Assembly: GCA_043749095.1 (NCBI GenBank)
Contig: JAYVEB010000013.1
Coordinates: 1 to 7,087, forward strand
Reading direction: 5' to 3'
DNA: 7,087 nt
Origin: PBB1 sp043749095
Lineage (GTDB): Bacteria; Pseudomonadota; Gammaproteobacteria; Burkholderiales; Burkholderiaceae_C
A program made the position numbers and the translations under genes. The stretch's first letter is position 1, and each line of letters starts with the position of its first letter. Of this stretch, positions 5,159 to 7,087 are shown in pieces. The notes below the pieces were generated by a model. That model worked only from the letters and a program-made list of their open reading frames with translations. It ran no database searches and was not told where the DNA came from.

Positions 5159-7087
5159 GGACGTCGCCAAATTCGCCGCCCACCTCACAGGTGCCTGCAC
5201 CCGTGGTGCCAGCGCGCCGTGTGCGCAGCGGCGACGGGCCCGCGGGTTCGCCGTCGATGAACCAGCGTGCCATCGAGGCCTGGCTGATGCCGCCGCGCGC
5301 GCTGATCGAAGGCCTGCTCGGCGCGGTCTGGCTGGTCGATCCTGAGAGCCTGCGCATCGTTGCTGCGAATGCCGCTTGTGGCGGCTTGCTCGATGTCGAT
5401 GCGGCCAGCCTGTGCGGGCAGGACATGCTGAGCCTGGCCGCCACGCCGGAAGACATGGCGTTCTGGCAAGAGGCCGCCCTCGGCTGGGCCGACAGCGTCG
5501 AGTCGCACAGCTGGGTGCGGCGTGCCGGTGGCGAACTGGTGGCGGTGCTGCGGCGCGTCAGCCGGGTGATGCTGTCGGCTGACAAGGCGCTGTTCATGGT
5601 CGTGATGCACGACCGCAGCAGCGAGCGGCGTGCGGAGGATGAATTGTCCGACCGGTTGGCCGAACTGGCGGCGACGCTGGAATCGACCCACGACGGCATC
5701 CTGGTCACCGACACCAACGGACGCATCCGCAATTTCAACCAGCGTTTCGCTGCGCTCTGGGAATTGCCCGACAGCCTGCTGGTGCAGCGCGACGACGACG
5801 CCATCCTGTCGTGGATGTTGCGTCGGGTGGTTGAGCCCGCCGAGTACATGCGCCGGCTGGCGGCCATCGATGGCGTGCCGCAGATGCAGGCCAGCGACAC
5901 CGTGACGCTGATCGGTGGCCGGGTGCTCGAACGCGTGACGCTGCCGCAGTGCAGCCGCGGCAAGACGATCGGCCGGGTCTATTCCTTCCGTGACATCAGC
6001 GAGCGCCTGGAAGCCGACCGGCGCATCGAAACCCTGTCTCACACCGACGCGCTGACCGGCCTGCCCAACCGCCGCACGCTGCTCAGCCGCATCGATTACG
6101 CGCTGGCACTGGCGCAGCGCGAAGGGGTGCCGTTCGCGCTGCTGTTCCTGAACCTCGACCGCTTCAAGCACATCAACGACACCCTCGGCCACGGCATGGG
6201 CGACCGTGTGCTGATCGAGGTCGCCGAGCGCCTGTTGCTCACCTTGCGGCAGGTCGACACGATCGCCCGCCTCGGCGCCGACGAATACGTGCTGCTGATC
6301 CATCAGGCCGATGCCGCCGGTGCCGAAGGCAGCGCGCGCCGCGTGCTCGATGCGATGCAGCGTCCGTTCACCCTCGACGATCTGAACTTCACCGTCACCT
6401 GCAGCGTGGGCATCTCGCTGCATCCGGGCGACGGCGGCACCGCCGACGAAATGTTGCAGGCCGCCGATGCGGCGATGAACGAAGCGCGCGAAAGCGGCCG
6501 GGCCGGTTTCCGATTCCACCAGGCGCGCGCCGAGGGCACGTCGAAACTGCGCACCCGCATGAAGCTCGACCATGCGATGCGCCAGGCGCTGGCCTCCGGT
6601 CGTTTCCGGCTGCACTACCAGCCGCAGGTCGACCTGAAGAGCGGCGAGATCGTCGGCGCCGAAGCGCTGATCCGCTGGCGCGACCCCGAACTCGGCGACG
6701 TGCCGCCGGTCGAATTCATTCCGGTGGCCGAGCGCAGCGGCTTCATCGTGTCAATTGGCAGCTGGGTGCTGCGCCAGGCGGTGCAGCAAGCGGCGATCTG
6801 GCGTGGGCAGGGGCGCCGTCTGCTGATGTCCATCAACGTCTCCGCGCTGCAGTTCCAGCAGGCCGACTTCGTCGACAACGTCGCGCGTGCGCTGGCCGAA
6901 GTGGGGCTGGAGCCGCAGTGGCTGGAGCTGGAATTGACCGAATCGATCCTGATCCGGGACGCACAGGAAGCGCTGCACCGCCTGCAGGCGCTCTCGGAGC
7001 TGGGTGTGAAGCTGGCGATCGACGACTTCGGCACTGGCTATTCGAGCCTGGCCTACCTGAAGCGCTTCCCGATCGGGCGGCTGAAGA
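5155..7087 (+). CDS. PAS-PAS-GGDEF-EAL cyclic-di-GMP phosphodiesterase (3' end missing)
   Basis: Soluble sensor-effector protein of cyclic-di-GMP turnover; 644 complete codons visible, open at the window end. Order: Pro/Ser/Arg-rich start (1-45), PAS-like domain about 50-155, second PAS about 170-285 (STHDGILVTDTNGRI... ending YSFRDISER), GGDEF about 294-455, EAL from about 464. GGDEF keeps DALTGLPNRR (Asp298 onward), the guanine-binding Asn341 and Asp350, and an RxxD I-site (Arg365-Asp368), but has Asn333 for the first Asp of DxD and GADEY at 374-378, so cyclase activity is doubtful. EAL keeps Glu503 (EAL), Asn561, Glu593 and Glu596 (ELTES), Asp623-Asp624 (DDFGTGYSS) and Lys644, matching RocR spacing; only the last Glu lies beyond the window. 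No transmembrane segment is visible. GTG 5155 overlaps the HD-GYP stop (GTGA), with GGGA at 5143-5146 eight bases ahead; ATG 5257 (residue 35) is the alternative and loses only the low-complexity start. Confidence 0.93.
   Translation, partial: MRTSPNSPPTSQVPAPVVPARRVRSGDGPAGSPSMNQRAIEAWLMPPRALIEGLLGAVWLVDPESLRIVAANAACGGLLDVDAASLCGQDMLSLAATPEDMAFWQEAALGWADSVESHSWVRRAGGELVAVLRRVSRVMLSADKALFMVVMHDRSSERRAEDELSDRLAELAATLESTHDGILVTDTNGRIRNFNQRFAALWELPDSLLVQRDDDAILSWMLRRVVEPAEYMRRLAAIDGVPQMQASDTVTLIGGRVLERVTLPQCSRGKTIGRVYSFRDISERLEADRRIETLSHTDALTGLPNRRTLLSRIDYALALAQREGVPFALLFLNLDRFKHINDTLGHGMGDRVLIEVAERLLLTLRQVDTIARLGADEYVLLIHQADAAGAEGSARRVLDAMQRPFTLDDLNFTVTCSVGISLHPGDGGTADEMLQAADAAMNEARESGRAGFRFHQARAEGTSKLRTRMKLDHAMRQALASGRFRLHYQPQVDLKSGEIVGAEALIRWRDPELGDVPPVEFIPVAERSGFIVSIGSWVLRQAVQQAAIWRGQGRRLLMSINVSALQFQQADFVDNVARALAEVGLEPQWLELELTESILIRDAQEALHRLQALSELGVKLAIDDFGTGYSSLAYLKRFPIGRLK

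Noticed and set aside
3551..6615. Long - strand frames (3551-5200, 549 codons; 5185-6615, 476 codons) opposite the cyclic-di-GMP genes
   Set aside because: Both are antisense to genes with clear catalytic motifs and have low-complexity compositions without motifs; they arise from GC bias at the third codon position.
1..7087. CRISPR arrays, transposase genes, tRNA or rRNA, and signs of horizontal transfer
   Set aside because: No direct-repeat arrays, no insertion-sequence ends, no RNA gene signatures, and base composition looks even across all six genes.

Overview
The window is GC-rich, gene-dense bacterial chromosome with every recognisable gene on the + strand. Protein sequence and gene content suggest a betaproteobacterium, probably of the order Burkholderiales: a stand-alone LplT, a DUF3391-type HD-GYP protein and a strongly GC-biased third codon position. 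This assignment is an inference from remembered families, not a database match. I see no mobile element, CRISPR array, rRNA or tRNA, and no gene-free stretch longer than about 120 bases.

Left part (1-1839): the 3' three quarters of lplT, a lysophospholipid flippase, followed closely by a ten-helix EamA/DMT-family permease whose start is unclear. The usual LplT partner, the acyltransferase Aas, is not directly downstream. Middle part (1840-3705): a Cys-type glutathione peroxidase of 165 residues, then an aromatic aminotransferase very close to TyrB. These two are 53 bases apart, or 4 bases overlapping if a GTG at 2452 is used. They look like ordinary housekeeping metabolism.

Right part (3706-7087): this is the most interesting section. 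A 100-base gap holds a small perfect hairpin and a sequence resembling a sigma-28 (FliA, flagellar) promoter. It is followed by an HD-GYP protein with a DUF3391-like N-terminus, and then by a PAS-PAS-GGDEF-EAL protein whose GTG start overlaps the HD-GYP stop codon (GTGA) and which runs off the window. Both proteins belong to cyclic-di-GMP turnover and are probably translationally coupled.

Reading their active sites residue by residue, the GGDEF domain looks degenerate: Asn stands for a metal-binding Asp and the motif is GADEY, but the RxxD inhibitory site is kept. The EAL domain looks intact as far as it is visible, including the Lys at the very last complete codon. The HD-GYP protein has GFP instead of GYP and Asn where HD domains usually have their last metal-binding Asp. 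The reading that fits best is a flagellum-co-regulated two-gene unit that lowers cyclic-di-GMP mainly through the EAL protein, with the HD-GYP protein as a second phosphodiesterase or a regulatory partner. That last step is inference.
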